Source: Porticoccaceae bacterium (GTDB lineage: Bacteria > Pseudomonadota > Gammaproteobacteria > Pseudomonadales > Porticoccaceae). From it: DNA of 64,000 nucleotides. This document shows, piece after piece, positions 43,279 to 53,667 of the stretch. Location: positions 1-64,000 of the forward strand of contig JAPKEJ010000006.1 in the NCBI GenBank assembly GCA_028822155.1, in the 5' to 3' direction. The number at the start of each line of letters is the position of its first letter. The stretch's first letter is position 1. Position numbers and translations under genes: made by a program. The notes under the pieces were generated by a model. That model saw only the letters and a program-made list of their open reading frames with translations. It did not search any database and had not been told where the DNA came from.

Positions 43279-43447
43279 ATCTTTTCTTTGTCACAGTTTT
43301 TAGAATCCCATAATCACAGATTCTTTTCCTAATTTATTAATACACACTTGCATAATAAAGGGTTACTATTTGTCACTTACAAGGTAATGTTGTCGGCGCG
43401 TATATTCCCGTATCGGCATAAATCAATATTCAGGAGTTCTCATTACT

Positions 43448-44077
43448 ATGCACACCGTACCTAATACCCTTGAGGACGAAAAGCCGTTTCTGTCTAACTT
43501 TCATAGAAGGCGTTATCCAGCGAAGAGTACAATTATTTATGCCGGCGATAAGGCTGACGTACTCTACTATCTTGCTAAAGGAACTGTTAGCGTCTTAGTG
43601 GAAGATGGGAATGATGAGAAAGACATGATCGTGACTTACCTTAACCCAGGCGAGTTTTTTGGAGAAATGGGTCTTTTTGAGGAACATCCGCGCACTGCTT
43701 GGATTAAAGCCAAGACCGAATGTGAGGTATGTGAAATTAGTTATTCCAAATTCACAGCCCTTTACCAGAAAAACCCGGAAATTTTATTTTCCATCACTAA
43801 ACAAATTGCCGAAAGACTCAGAGAAACTACCCGTAAAGCCAGCGATCTTGCTTTCTTGAGCGTCACTGGGCGTATTACTCACGTGCTTAAAGATCTGGCC
43901 AATCAACCTGATGCTATGACTCACCCAGATGGGATGCAGATTAAGATTACTCGCCAGGAGATTGGACGAATTGCGGTTTGCTCGCGTGAAATGGCCGGAA
44001 GAGTCATTAAAGAACTTGAAAGCCAGGGTGTCATATCCGTAGCAGGGAAAACCATCGTGCTCTTCGGCGCCCGGTGA
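43448..44077 (+). CDS. crp: cAMP-activated global regulator CRP/Vfr
   Basis: Cyclic nucleotide binding fold [63 protein letters not shown]. Confidence 0.94.
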   Translation: MHTVPNTLEDEKPFLSNFHRRRYPAKSTIIYAGDKADVLYYLAKGTVSVLVEDGNDEKDMIVTYLNPGEFFGEMGLFEEHPRTAWIKAKTECEVCEISYSKFTALYQKNPEILFSITKQIAERLRETTRKASDLAFLSVTGRITHVLKDLANQPDAMTHPDGMQIKITRQEIGRIAVCSREMAGRVIKELESQGVISVAGKTIVLFGAR

Positions 44078-44142
44078 AGATTATTGTCAATAACAACCGA
44101 GTCGAAAATACCTTCTGTGTCGAATTTGTCATTAGCGTTACG

Positions 44143-44964
44143 CTAGCTAAATAATTCTTTTAACTTCTCGCCAGGTTGTTCGCTTCGCATGAATACTTCG
44201 CCAACCAAAAACCCATGGACCTTCTTCTCATGCATTGCCGCAACATCGGCAGAAGTATGAATACCACTTTCTGTCACCACGATTACTTTCGACGGAATTT
44301 TATCCAATAATCGATAAGTGTTCTCTAAAGAAACATCAAAGGTATGTAGATTACGGTTATTAATGCCAATTAGAGTGTTCTCTAGCTGTATAGCTATTTC
44401 TAATTCGTGCTCGTCATGCACCTCAATTAATACATCCATTCCAAGGGAGATTGCAAGTTTATGCAGCTGCTTTAGATGTGTTGTCTCAAGAGCAGAGACG
44501 ATCAATAAAATACAGTCGGCCCCTAGCACCCGGGCTTCGTAAATTTGGTACTCATCGATAATAAAGTCTTTTCGAATAACCGGTAGATTGCATGCATTAC
44601 GAGCCGCCTGCAGATGCGCATCTGAGCCTTGAAAGAAATCAACATCAGTCAACACTGATAAGCAACATGCTCCTCCCTTCTCATAACTCTTAGCAATCTG
44701 TGCTGGCTCAAAGTTGTTGCAAATAACACCTTTGCTCGGTGAAGCTTTTTTGATTTCAGCAATAACTGCGGATTCTCCAGCGCTCACCTTGGCCTTAATC
44801 GCCTGAGTAAAACCCCTCGGTTTGGAGGCTGTTACCAGAGCCTCAATCAAAACAGATAGAGGTACTAAAGCCGCTCGCTCGGCAACTTCTACCTGCTTTC
44901 GAGCTAAAATTTTCTTTAATATAGTCGGTGTTTTTAAAGTCATGCGTGTCTCTCTTTCGGTCAA
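44143..44964 (-). CDS. trpC: indole-3-glycerol phosphate synthase
   Basis: [41 protein letters not shown]. Confidence 0.96.
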   Translation of the reverse strand: MTERETRMTLKTPTILKKILARKQVEVAERAALVPLSVLIEALVTASKPRGFTQAIKAKVSAGESAVIAEIKKASPSKGVICNNFEPAQIAKSYEKGGACCLSVLTDVDFFQGSDAHLQAARNACNLPVIRKDFIIDEYQIYEARVLGADCILLIVSALETTHLKQLHKLAISLGMDVLIEVHDEHELEIAIQLENTLIGINNRNLHTFDVSLENTYRLLDKIPSKVIVVTESGIHTSADVAAMHEKKVHGFLVGEVFMRSEQPGEKLKELFS

Positions 44965-44965
44965 A

Positions 44966-45982
44966 CTAGAGGCTATTGGTTAGCGTCACAAGTTGGTCCA
45001 TTTTTACACTAGCCGCTCCAGAAGCAATTGATCCCTGCGCCATAGCAAAGCCCTCTTGGATAGTACCTGCACACCCAGCGACATAGAGTGCAGCACCGGC
45101 ATTAATAGCGATCAGGTTAGTCGCAGCGGGTAAATCTCCACTAAGTGCCGAAGTGATCATGGATAGCGATTCTTTAGCATCTGCAACAGACAATCCTTCT
45201 AGAGATTGCCGCACACTGAAATAGTCATCTGGAAACAAGCAATATTCTGTAAGCTGCCCTTCTTTGTACTCCGCAACAAATGTTTCCGCCGCGATGCTTA
45301 TCTCATCAAGACCATCAGCGGAATGCACCACCATCACATGCTCCGCCCCCAATCGGCCAAGTACCTCGGCCATTGGTCGGCACAGTGATTTATCATAAAC
45401 TCCAATCAGCTGTCGTTTAACGCCAGCGGGGTTAGTCATAGGTCCAAGAATATTGAAAATAGTGCGTAGCCCCAGCTCTTTCCTCGGTCCAATCGCATAT
45501 TTCATAGCGCTGTGGTGGGAGGGTGCGAACATAAATCCCACTCCTATCTTATTAACGCATATAGCTACCTTTTCGGCACTGATATTTAAATTTACGCCAG
45601 CCACTTCCAGGACGTCAGCAGCACCACTTTTGCTACTTACCGAGCGATTACCGTGTTTTGCAACCTGCGCTCCGGCCGATGCCACAACAAAAGTTGACGC
45701 CGTAGAAACATTGAACAAATTAGATTCATCACCCCCAGTGCCAACAATATCAACCAGATGATCGCCGTAGACTTCAACGCCTTTGACGAGCTCACGCATG
45801 ACTTCAACAGCGCCGGTAATTTCATCAATGGACTCGCCTTTGATCCGTAGTGCAACTAAAAAAGCGCCTATCTGAGCATCACTCGCACCGCCTGACATGA
45901 TCTGGCGCATGACTTCACGCATCCCCTCTCGGCTCAAATCCTGCCGATTAACAACTATCGCTAAAGCCTGCTTTATATCCAC
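44966..45982 (-). CDS. trpD: anthranilate phosphoribosyltransferase
   Basis: [35 protein letters not shown]. Confidence 0.97.
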   Translation of the reverse strand: MDIKQALAIVVNRQDLSREGMREVMRQIMSGGASDAQIGAFLVALRIKGESIDEITGAVEVMRELVKGVEVYGDHLVDIVGTGGDESNLFNVSTASTFVVASAGAQVAKHGNRSVSSKSGAADVLEVAGVNLNISAEKVAICVNKIGVGFMFAPSHHSAMKYAIGPRKELGLRTIFNILGPMTNPAGVKRQLIGVYDKSLCRPMAEVLGRLGAEHVMVVHSADGLDEISIAAETFVAEYKEGQLTEYCLFPDDYFSVRQSLEGLSVADAKESLSMITSALSGDLPAATNLIAINAGAALYVAGCAGTIQEGFAMAQGSIASGAASVKMDQLVTLTNSL

Positions 45983-45985
45983 TAG

Positions 45986-46564
45986 CTAAATCTCCAAAAA
46001 GTTACGCAATAAATCGTGTCCATGCTCAGTGAGGATGGATTCAGGATGAAACTGAACGCCCTCAACAGCCAACTGTTTATGTCGTACACCCATGATCTCA
46101 TCTAAGGAGCCATCTTCATTTTCAGTCCAAGCGGTAATCTCAAGACAGGGCGGCAAGCTACTCTGTTCAATCACCAATGAGTGGTAGCGAGTAGCTATAA
46201 AGCGTGCGCCAAGACCCTTAAAAACGCCTCCATTGTGGTGGCAAATTTTTGAGGTTTTTCCGTGCATTACCTGTTTTGCCCGCACAATGTTACCGCCAAA
46301 CGCTTGGGCAATGCTTTGATGGCCAAGACAAATGCCTAAAATGGGTATTTTGCCGGCAAAGCGTGTTATGGCCTCAACGGAGATGCCCGCCTCATTTGGG
46401 GTGCAGGGCCCCGGAGAGATAACTATCTTTTCCGGTGCTAATTTCTCAATATCATAAAGGGAAATTTCATCATTTCTAAAGACCTGAACATCCGCATTTA
46501 GTTCAGCCAAATACTGGACAATGTTGTAGGTAAAGGAATCGTAATTATCAATCATTAAAATCAT
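45986..46564 (-). CDS. trpG: anthranilate synthase component II
   Basis: [42 protein letters not shown]. Confidence 0.97.
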   Translation of the reverse strand: MILMIDNYDSFTYNIVQYLAELNADVQVFRNDEISLYDIEKLAPEKIVISPGPCTPNEAGISVEAITRFAGKIPILGICLGHQSIAQAFGGNIVRAKQVMHGKTSKICHHNGGVFKGLGARFIATRYHSLVIEQSSLPPCLEITAWTENEDGSLDEIMGVRHKQLAVEGVQFHPESILTEHGHDLLRNFLEI

Positions 46565-48039
46565 TTAACTGCCCCACAAACCATCGCCGCTGCGCGCATT
46601 ACCGCGCGAGCTTTATTCATCGTTTCTTCCCATTCTAGCTCAGGGACTGAATCGGCAACCACACCCCCTCCAGCTTGCACATGCAACATGCCGTCTTTAA
46701 TAACCGCTGTACGAATAGCAATCGCCATATCCATATTGCCGTTCCAACCAATATAGCCAACCGCTCCGCCATAAATGTTGCGCTTCACAGGTTCGAGCTC
46801 ATCAATAATCTCCATTGCTCTGATTTTCGGTGCTCCGCTCAATGTTCCCGCCGGTAATGTCGCCTTGAGAACATCAATTGCGCTCATCCCCTCCTCTACT
46901 TGGCCAACTACATTGGAGGTGATGTGCATGACATGAGAATAGCGCTCCACCACCATCTTTTCAGTAACTTCCACCGAGCCAGCCTGACTAATTCTACCCA
47001 CATCATTACGGCCTAAATCGATCAACATTAGATGTTCAGCTATCTCTTTAGGATCGGCCAGCATCTCCTGCTCTAGCAGCCGATCTTCAGCATCCGTTTC
47101 ACCTCTGCGACGAGTACCTGCAATAGGTCTAACTGTTACCTGATCATCTTCTAACCGAGCCAAGACCTCTGGCGATGAGCCTACAATATGAAAGCCATCT
47201 AGATCGAGAAAATACATGTAAGGAGAGGGGTTAAGACGGCGTAGCGCTCTATAAAGATTAATTGGCGCTTCTTTAAACGGCGCCGTAAATCGTTGTGACG
47301 GCACCACCTGCATGATGTCACCTGCAAGCGTATATTGCTTCACCTTCTCCACCGCTAACTTATAGTTCTCTTTACCAAAACTAGATACAAATGCATCCTC
47401 AGACAGACCCTGCCCCCTCATGTTCATCGGCGGCAAAACTGGTTGTGGTTGGGCTAATTTAGCCTCTAGATCATCAAGTCTAGATTCCGCATCAGTTAAG
47501 GAATTCGGATCCTGAGCATCTACGTGTACCACCAACATAATAGTGCCCGACAGGTTGTCAAAAATGGCAACCTCATCTGAAGCCATTAACAATATGTCAG
47601 GAGTTCCTAGTTTATCTGGGGGCGAGCTTTTGGCCAGTCGTGGCTCAATATATCGAACAGTGTCGTAACCAAAGTATCCAACAAGGCCACCAGTAAACCT
47701 AGGTAAATCAGGCAGATTAGGCATGCTAAAAAGCTGCCTGAACGCCTCAACCTCACCTAGAGGGTCATCAGTGGTTCGGTTGACCATCGGTTTACCGTCT
47801 CGAACAATTTCTAATCGATTGCCAAATAACTTAAGTACCGTTGAAGTGTGTAGCCCTATTAACGAGTAACGACCCCATTTTTCTCCACCCTGAACCGATT
47901 CAAACAAATAGGAATTAGGTCCAAAAGCTAATTTTAAATAAACACTCAAGGGCGTTTCTAAATCAGCTAAGACCTCTCGAGTAACAGGGATTCGATTAAA
48001 TTTTTGGCTTGCCAGTTCGGCAAATTTGTCAGGACGCAT
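46561..48039 (-). CDS. trpE: anthranilate synthase component I
   Basis: Chorismate-binding domain; [36 protein letters not shown]. Confidence 0.97.
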   Translation of the reverse strand: MRPDKFAELASQKFNRIPVTREVLADLETPLSVYLKLAFGPNSYLFESVQGGEKWGRYSLIGLHTSTVLKLFGNRLEIVRDGKPMVNRTTDDPLGEVEAFRQLFSMPNLPDLPRFTGGLVGYFGYDTVRYIEPRLAKSSPPDKLGTPDILLMASDEVAIFDNLSGTIMLVVHVDAQDPNSLTDAESRLDDLEAKLAQPQPVLPPMNMRGQGLSEDAFVSSFGKENYKLAVEKVKQYTLAGDIMQVVPSQRFTAPFKEAPINLYRALRRLNPSPYMYFLDLDGFHIVGSSPEVLARLEDDQVTVRPIAGTRRRGETDAEDRLLEQEMLADPKEIAEHLMLIDLGRNDVGRISQAGSVEVTEKMVVERYSHVMHITSNVVGQVEEGMSAIDVLKATLPAGTLSGAPKIRAMEIIDELEPVKRNIYGGAVGYIGWNGNMDMAIAIRTAVIKDGMLHVQAGGGVVADSVPELEWEETMNKARAVMRAAAMVCGAVK

Positions 48040-48099
48040 TGCAATTTCCTTGTTTTGTATCAGCTTAATAAATGCAGGCAGCAGAGTGCCAAGAGTTAG

Positions 48100-48162
48100 T
48101 TAGCCACGCCAACAATCTCTCCACATATTAAAATTAAATTGAACAAAACAATTGTTCTTCAA
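48100..48162 (-). CDS. candidate trp operon leader peptide MKNNCFVQFNFNMWRDCWRG (TTG start)
   Basis: SD GGAG 7 nt upstream of TTG; two Trp codons near the C-terminus; 60 nt upstream of trpE. Confidence 0.5.
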   Translation of the reverse strand: MKNNCFVQFNFNMWRDCWRG

Positions 48163-48267
48163 AGCCTTTCTCCCAGTCGCAGGTCATATTGTAGCCAATA
48201 TTACACCCGCAATAAACCACAACTGAAACAGACAAGAATAAACCTAGTTAGTTTATTGCTAGCCAAA

Positions 48268-48939
48268 CTACCCGACTAGGGCCAGCTCTGCTCGAAGCTT
48301 GGCAATCACCTCAAAGTAATCTGGTTGGCTAAATATTGCTGAACCGGCAACAAATGTGTCAGCGCCCGCAGCAGCAATCTCAGCGATATTGGCAACACCT
48401 ACACCGCCATCAACCTCTAAACGAATATCATAGCCACTGCTATCGATCATTTTCCTAGCTTGCTTTAATTTATCAATAGTTGAAGGTATAAATGCCTGAC
48501 CACCAAAGCCTGGATTGACAGACATTAACAGTAACATATCGATTTTATCCATTACCCACCGAGTAGAAACGAGACCAGTTCCAGGGTTTAGTACTAGTCC
48601 AGACTTGCAACCAAGCTCACGTACTAGCTGCAAAGACCTATCGATGTGATTGGTTGCCTCCGGATGAAACGTGATGTAACTAGCACCAGCATCGGCAAAC
48701 ATTTTAATCAAGTCATCTACTGGACTGACCATAAGATGGACGTCAATCGGTGCGGTAACGCCATGATCTCGCAATGCCTTACACACCATCGGCCCGATAG
48801 TTAGGTTAGGTACGTAATGATTATCCATCACATCAAAGTGGACAATATCTGCGCCTGCCTCCAATACTTTATCGACCTCATCTCCGAGACAAGCAAAATT
48901 AGCCGCTAAAATAGAAGGGGCAATTAAATAATCAATCAT
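48268..48939 (-). CDS. rpe: ribulose-phosphate 3-epimerase
   Basis: [46 protein letters not shown]. Confidence 0.97.
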   Translation of the reverse strand: MIDYLIAPSILAANFACLGDEVDKVLEAGADIVHFDVMDNHYVPNLTIGPMVCKALRDHGVTAPIDVHLMVSPVDDLIKMFADAGASYITFHPEATNHIDRSLQLVRELGCKSGLVLNPGTGLVSTRWVMDKIDMLLLMSVNPGFGGQAFIPSTIDKLKQARKMIDSSGYDIRLEVDGGVGVANIAEIAAAGADTFVAGSAIFSQPDYFEVIAKLRAELALVG

Positions 48940-49018
48940 AGGGCACCTAAGTTCGGTTAGTAATATAACTAGAATTTAGAAATCATTATATACTGCGACT
49001 TAGCACAGGGGCAAAACA

Positions 49019-49053
49019 ACAAAAAAGGCCGCTTAGTTAAGCGGCCTTTTTTT
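49019..49053. terminator. bidirectional-looking intrinsic terminator downstream of EF-hand gene
   Basis: GGCCGCTTA-GT-TAAGCGGCC (49027-49046) flanked by A and T tracts. Confidence 0.9.
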
Positions 49054-49075
49054 AATTAAGAATACTGCATATCTG

Positions 49076-49423
49076 CTAGTCTTCTGAAGAGTTTTCTCCC
49101 TCATTCACCATAGCCTTTCTTTTCTTTCGCATGCCCTTCTTTATCTTTTTCCTCGCCTTGCGAGCTTCTTTTTTCGTGACAAAGCCATCACTATCCAAGT
49201 CCATTTCTTGGAAGCGCGCACGGCCCCTATCAGACATCTCTTGGACCATCGCCTCATGCTCAGCGTAAGAGACTTTATCATCGCCATCGAGATCAGCCTC
49301 CTTAAACAAATCACCTCTGCTTCGCTCATGTCCCGGGCCCTTGTCTCGATCGCTTCTATGATGGTCAGAGAATGTCGAGACAGATATCAGAGATACCACT
49401 ATAAAAACAATAATTTTGTTCAT
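49076..49423 (-). CDS. secreted EF-hand protein with Lys/Arg-rich C-terminus (start chosen at MNKIIVFIVV)
   Basis: Signal peptide; EADLDGDDKVSYAEHEA and EMDLDSDGFVTKKEARKA EF-hand loops. Confidence 0.85.
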   Translation of the reverse strand: MNKIIVFIVVSLISVSTFSDHHRSDRDKGPGHERSRGDLFKEADLDGDDKVSYAEHEAMVQEMSDRGRARFQEMDLDSDGFVTKKEARKARKKIKKGMRKKRKAMVNEGENSSED

Positions 49424-49588
49424 CACTCTTAACTCCTTTGTAGACTGTCCTTTTAAGAACGACAGTCTACACAATTGGTTGACAACCCAGATGTCCTTAA
49501 AATAACTATAGCACGGGCACGGGCCACAGCAACTCAACAGGCTGGATCCAGAGATTATCATCAGAGCAATAACACTAGAGTGTTTTTT

Positions 49589-50680
49589 TTACTTCTTTTT
49601 CAGAATTTTGCCCGTTTTAGTGACATTAACTACCTCAGTTACCGTTTGAAAATATTCTGGATAGACCGCTTTTTCTCTAGCGACGTCAAGAGTAATCATC
49701 TGATCATCCACTAGTTTCCTTAGGCTTTGATCGAGGGTTTTCATTCCAAATTCAGACCCCGTTTGAAGTACTGAATATATCTGGGCCACCTTATCTTCTC
49801 TAATTAAATTACGAATCGCTGGCGTTCCAATCATAATTTCATGTGCAGCGATTCGTCCGCCCACCCGTCGCTTCATCAGGGTCTGGGTTACCACTGCCTG
49901 CAATGAATCTGACAACATAGAGCGAACCATATCTTTCTCAGCCGAGGGAAACACATCAATAATTCGGTTCACCGTCAAAGCGGCTGATGTCGTGTGCAAA
50001 GTGGCAAACACTAAATGGCCCGTTTCGGCAGCAGTCAGCGCCAGACGGATAGTCTCTAGGTCACGCATTTCTCCGACCACAACCACGTCGGGATCTTCAC
50101 GCAATGCCGCGCGTAACGCTTGACTAAAACTCTGGGTGTCACGACGGACCTCACGCTGATTAATTAGGGATCTTATACTTTGATGGACATACTCAATAGG
50201 GTCCTCAATAGTCAGAATATGATAGGGCCGATGTTTGTTTATGTGATCTACCATAGCGGCCTGGGTTTTAGATTTTCCAGAACCCGTTGGACCGGTAATC
50301 AGAACCAACCCCCGAGGTTTTAGACAAAGCTCTTCAAACACCTCGCCTAATTCTAGCTCTTCAAGTGTCGCTACTTCGGCAGAGATTGCTCGAAAAGCTG
50401 CTGCTCTTCCACGATTTTGATTGAATACATTGGCTCTAAACCGCGCCACATGAGGAATCTCAAAGGAGAAGTCAATTTCAGCACCATCCTCCACAATCGC
50501 TATTTGCCGGTCATTAAGAACCTCATATATGAGTTTATCGACAAGATCAGAATTCATTATGGGCAAGTCGGTTTGAACTAAATCGCCATCAATCCGTAAA
50601 ATAGGGGAAAGTCCTGCCGAAAGATGTAAATCCGAAGCGCCTTCTTTTATACTGAGAGACAGTAGCTCACTGAGATTCAT
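49589..50680 (-). CDS. pilT: type IV pilus twitching motility ATPase PilT
   Basis: MNLSELLSLSIKEGASDLHLSAGLSPILRIDGD; HILTIEDPIEYVHQS; AIRNLIREDKVAQIYS. Confidence 0.94.
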   Translation of the reverse strand: MNLSELLSLSIKEGASDLHLSAGLSPILRIDGDLVQTDLPIMNSDLVDKLIYEVLNDRQIAIVEDGAEIDFSFEIPHVARFRANVFNQNRGRAAAFRAISAEVATLEELELGEVFEELCLKPRGLVLITGPTGSGKSKTQAAMVDHINKHRPYHILTIEDPIEYVHQSIRSLINQREVRRDTQSFSQALRAALREDPDVVVVGEMRDLETIRLALTAAETGHLVFATLHTTSAALTVNRIIDVFPSAEKDMVRSMLSDSLQAVVTQTLMKRRVGGRIAAHEIMIGTPAIRNLIREDKVAQIYSVLQTGSEFGMKTLDQSLRKLVDDQMITLDVAREKAVYPEYFQTVTEVVNVTKTGKILKKK

Positions 50681-50874
50681 AGTAATAGTTCCTTTATTAC
50701 GTGAATTAATGGGTTGTCAAATTATTAATTTCTGTTTCGCGATTAATAATACTGGCATTTAGAGAATAGAGGCCCAGATAAAGCGAGCTGGGTATTTTAG
50801 GTAGCAAGAACGCAGTTCCATTGGTCCTGTATGGGCTAATCATACTGGATTTTATCCATAAAGGCATAGTTATT

Positions 50875-51825
50875 ATGAGCAAACTCCTCGGCGTAGTTAT
50901 GGACCCTATTAGGTCTATTAATTACCACAAAGACACTACCCTAGCCTTGTTGCTTGCCGCCCAAAATCACGGCTATGAGCTGTTTTATATGGAGCAAAAA
51001 AGTCTATTTATCGATAGCACGGGACCTGGCGCAAAAATGTCTTCCCTTAAGGTACATGCCGATTCCAATAGCTGGTATGAGCTAGGTGACAGTACTTTTA
51101 AACCTCTTGGTGATCTTGATGTTATTTTAATGCGCAAAGATCCACCGTTTGACAGTGAGTTCATCTATTCCACTTATATTCTGGAAGCTGCGGAACGCCT
51201 CGGTACATTGATAGTTAATAAGCCTCAGAGTTTGCGCGACTGTAACGAAAAAGTGTTTGCAACTGAGTTCCCGCAATGTACGCCTCCACTACTTGTGAGT
51301 CGCGATGAAGATCTGTTAAAACAATTTCTAATAGAGCACAAAGAAGTTGTCTATAAACCTCTTGATGGCATGGGAGGAACTTCAATTTTTCGCGTACAGC
51401 AGGGTGACCAAAACCTCAATGTCATCATCGAAACACTAACTAACTATGGCCAAAACACCATCATGGCTCAAAAATATTTGCCAGAAATACTTAGTGGTGA
51501 CAAAAGAATACTAGTCATAGATGGCGAAGTCGTTCCTTACTGTGTCGCGAGAATTCCTGCGGCAGGAGAATTCAGGGGTAATCTTGCGGCAGGCGGTCGC
51601 GGCGTAGTTCAACCATTAAGCACACGAGATCTTTGGATCGCGCAGCAAATCGCGCCTACCTTAGTTGAAAAAGGCTTGTTATTTGTTGGCTTAGACGTAA
51701 TCGGCGATTACCTCACAGAAATTAATGTAACTAGCCCAACCTGTGTTCGTGAAATTGATAACGCCAAAGACACCGCTATAGGCGATCAATTGATGCGCGC
51801 AATTGCGAAGCGGTTGCAATCTTAA
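50875..51825 (+). CDS. gshB: glutathione synthetase (ORF track starts at 50821)
   Basis: MSKLLGVVMDPIRSINYHKDTTLALLLAAQ; KPLDGMGGTSIFR. Confidence 0.96.
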   Translation: MSKLLGVVMDPIRSINYHKDTTLALLLAAQNHGYELFYMEQKSLFIDSTGPGAKMSSLKVHADSNSWYELGDSTFKPLGDLDVILMRKDPPFDSEFIYSTYILEAAERLGTLIVNKPQSLRDCNEKVFATEFPQCTPPLLVSRDEDLLKQFLIEHKEVVYKPLDGMGGTSIFRVQQGDQNLNVIIETLTNYGQNTIMAQKYLPEILSGDKRILVIDGEVVPYCVARIPAAGEFRGNLAAGGRGVVQPLSTRDLWIAQQIAPTLVEKGLLFVGLDVIGDYLTEINVTSPTCVREIDNAKDTAIGDQLMRAIAKRLQS

Positions 51826-51894
51826 GAAAAAATACTCACTAACTCGTTGATTCTAGTGTTGAGTTTCGATGCGTAAACCTTCATATTGAGAACT

Positions 51895-52470
51895 ATGAAC
51901 ATCCCAAAGAGAACTGTTACAAGTCTAAAAAACCACTTCTTATTGGCTTTGCCTGGCCTTCGTGACCCCAACTTTTCTCGGTCAGTGGTTTACATTTGCG
52001 AGCACAGTCAAGATGGCGCCATGGGCCTCATTATTAATCAAGAGCTGAATATTCCAGTCAACGCTATATTTAAACAATTAGAATTAGACTATCACGATGG
52101 CTGTGGTGACAATCTAATTTTAGATGGTGGTCCTGTGGCTCGTGATCGCGGGTTTATCTTGCATAAAGCCTGTACTCAACGTTGGGAGTCTACCGTCGAC
52201 ATTTCAGAAGACGTTAGTTTAACCGCCTCAAAGGATATTCTTAGTGATATTGCTATTGGTAAAGGCCCTCAGCATGCTTTGATTGCTTTGGGTTATTCCA
52301 GCTGGGATGCAGGTCAGTTGGAAGAAGAATTAACTACTAACAGTTGGTTAACGATTCCGGCTAAATCGGCTATTATCTTCAATACTGAGTGTGAGAGGCG
52401 TGCCGATGTAGCGGCAGCATCTATCGGCATACGACTTGATATGCTGTCCATGGATATTGGACATGCCTGA
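51895..52470 (+). CDS. YqgE/AlgH family (UPF0301) protein
   Basis: NHFLLALPGLRDPNFSRSVVYICEHSQDGAMGLIINQ. Confidence 0.95.
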   Translation: MNIPKRTVTSLKNHFLLALPGLRDPNFSRSVVYICEHSQDGAMGLIINQELNIPVNAIFKQLELDYHDGCGDNLILDGGPVARDRGFILHKACTQRWESTVDISEDVSLTASKDILSDIAIGKGPQHALIALGYSSWDAGQLEEELTTNSWLTIPAKSAIIFNTECERRADVAAASIGIRLDMLSMDIGHA

Positions 52471-52918
52471 TCTCAAAAGACCTTCTTCATTGCTGGCATT
52501 CGACTTTGGGCTAAAGCAAATTGGCGTAGCTTATGGGCAAACACTGACTAATAGCGCGAAGGGTATTGCCATTATTAAAGCCGTTGACGGTGTCCCGAAG
52601 TGGTCAGAGGTCGGCGCGGTCATTGAGCTATGGAAGCCTAATATAGCGCTGGTTGGCTTGCCAATAAACATGGATGATACCGAGAGTGAGTTGAGCGGTA
52701 GAGCCAGAAAATTTGCTCGCCGGTTGCATGGCCGCTTTAATATCGAGGTGCAAATGGTCGACGAGAGGCTCACCAGTCAAGAAGCAAAATCATTTGTAAG
52801 AGAACAGTCGGGCAGGCAGCAAGGAAGAACGCACGATCTAACAAAAATAGACCATATTGCTGCCGCATTAATATTGCAAAGTTGGCTGAATGATCCTAGT
52901 TTAGGGCAACAGCCTTAG
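52463..52918 (+). CDS. ruvX: Holliday junction resolvase-like protein RuvX/YqgF
   Basis: LLAFDFGLKQIGVAYGQ; VDERLTSQEAKSF; KIDHIAAALILQSWL. Confidence 0.95.
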   Translation: MPDLKRPSSLLAFDFGLKQIGVAYGQTLTNSAKGIAIIKAVDGVPKWSEVGAVIELWKPNIALVGLPINMDDTESELSGRARKFARRLHGRFNIEVQMVDERLTSQEAKSFVREQSGRQQGRTHDLTKIDHIAAALILQSWLNDPSLGQQP

Positions 52919-52950
52919 GCCAACCACTAATCGCGAAACAACGTATAAAG

Positions 52951-53664
52951 ATGCTCTCCATGCAAGATCAAAGCGACAAAATAACGGCTCTCCAATTACG
53001 GCTCACATTAGCTGCTGCCGAGGCTCAGCGGCCAGCTTCTGAAGTAACCCTATTAGCTGTTAGCAAGACTAGGACGCCTGAGCAAGTAAAGCACGCTGTT
53101 GATTGTGGCCTGACAAGTTTTGGGGAGAATTACCTGCAGGAAGCCCTTAAAAAAGTGGCTGCGCTAAAAAGCTTAGCATTAGATTGGCACTTTATTGGAC
53201 CGATACAATCTAACAAGACTCGGCAAATAGCTGAGAATTTTGCATGGGTGCACAGTATAGATCGATTGAAAATAGCTCAGCGCTTAAGTGCTCAGAGGCC
53301 TGCAAATATGCCTCCGCTTAATGTTTGTTTGCAGGTGAATATTGATAATGAACCAACTAAAGCAGGGTTTGGGTCAAGTGAATTGCTACAATTGGTCACT
53401 GAGATAGCTAGGCTACCCAATTTAAGATTGCGTGGCCTAATGACAATACCCGAAGTTAGAACAGACATACAGGAACAGCGCATACCCTTTTATCAATTAG
53501 GTAAACTAAAAGACGAGATTAATGAGTCACTGGACAATTCTCAAAAACTGGATACCCTTTCAATGGGAATGTCGGCTGATCTTGAAGCCGCTATCCTTGA
53601 GGGTGCAACTATTGTTAGGGTGGGCACCGATATTTTTGGCCCAAGAAGCACAACAGCAGGGTAA
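52951..53664 (+). CDS. YggS family PLP homeostasis protein
   Basis: LLAVSKTRTPEQVKHAVDCGLTSFGENYLQEA; WHFIGPIQSNK; LSMGMSADLEAAI. Confidence 0.95.
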   Translation: MLSMQDQSDKITALQLRLTLAAAEAQRPASEVTLLAVSKTRTPEQVKHAVDCGLTSFGENYLQEALKKVAALKSLALDWHFIGPIQSNKTRQIAENFAWVHSIDRLKIAQRLSAQRPANMPPLNVCLQVNIDNEPTKAGFGSSELLQLVTEIARLPNLRLRGLMTIPEVRTDIQEQRIPFYQLGKLKDEINESLDNSQKLDTLSMGMSADLEAAILEGATIVRVGTDIFGPRSTTAG

Positions 53665-53667
53665 TGT

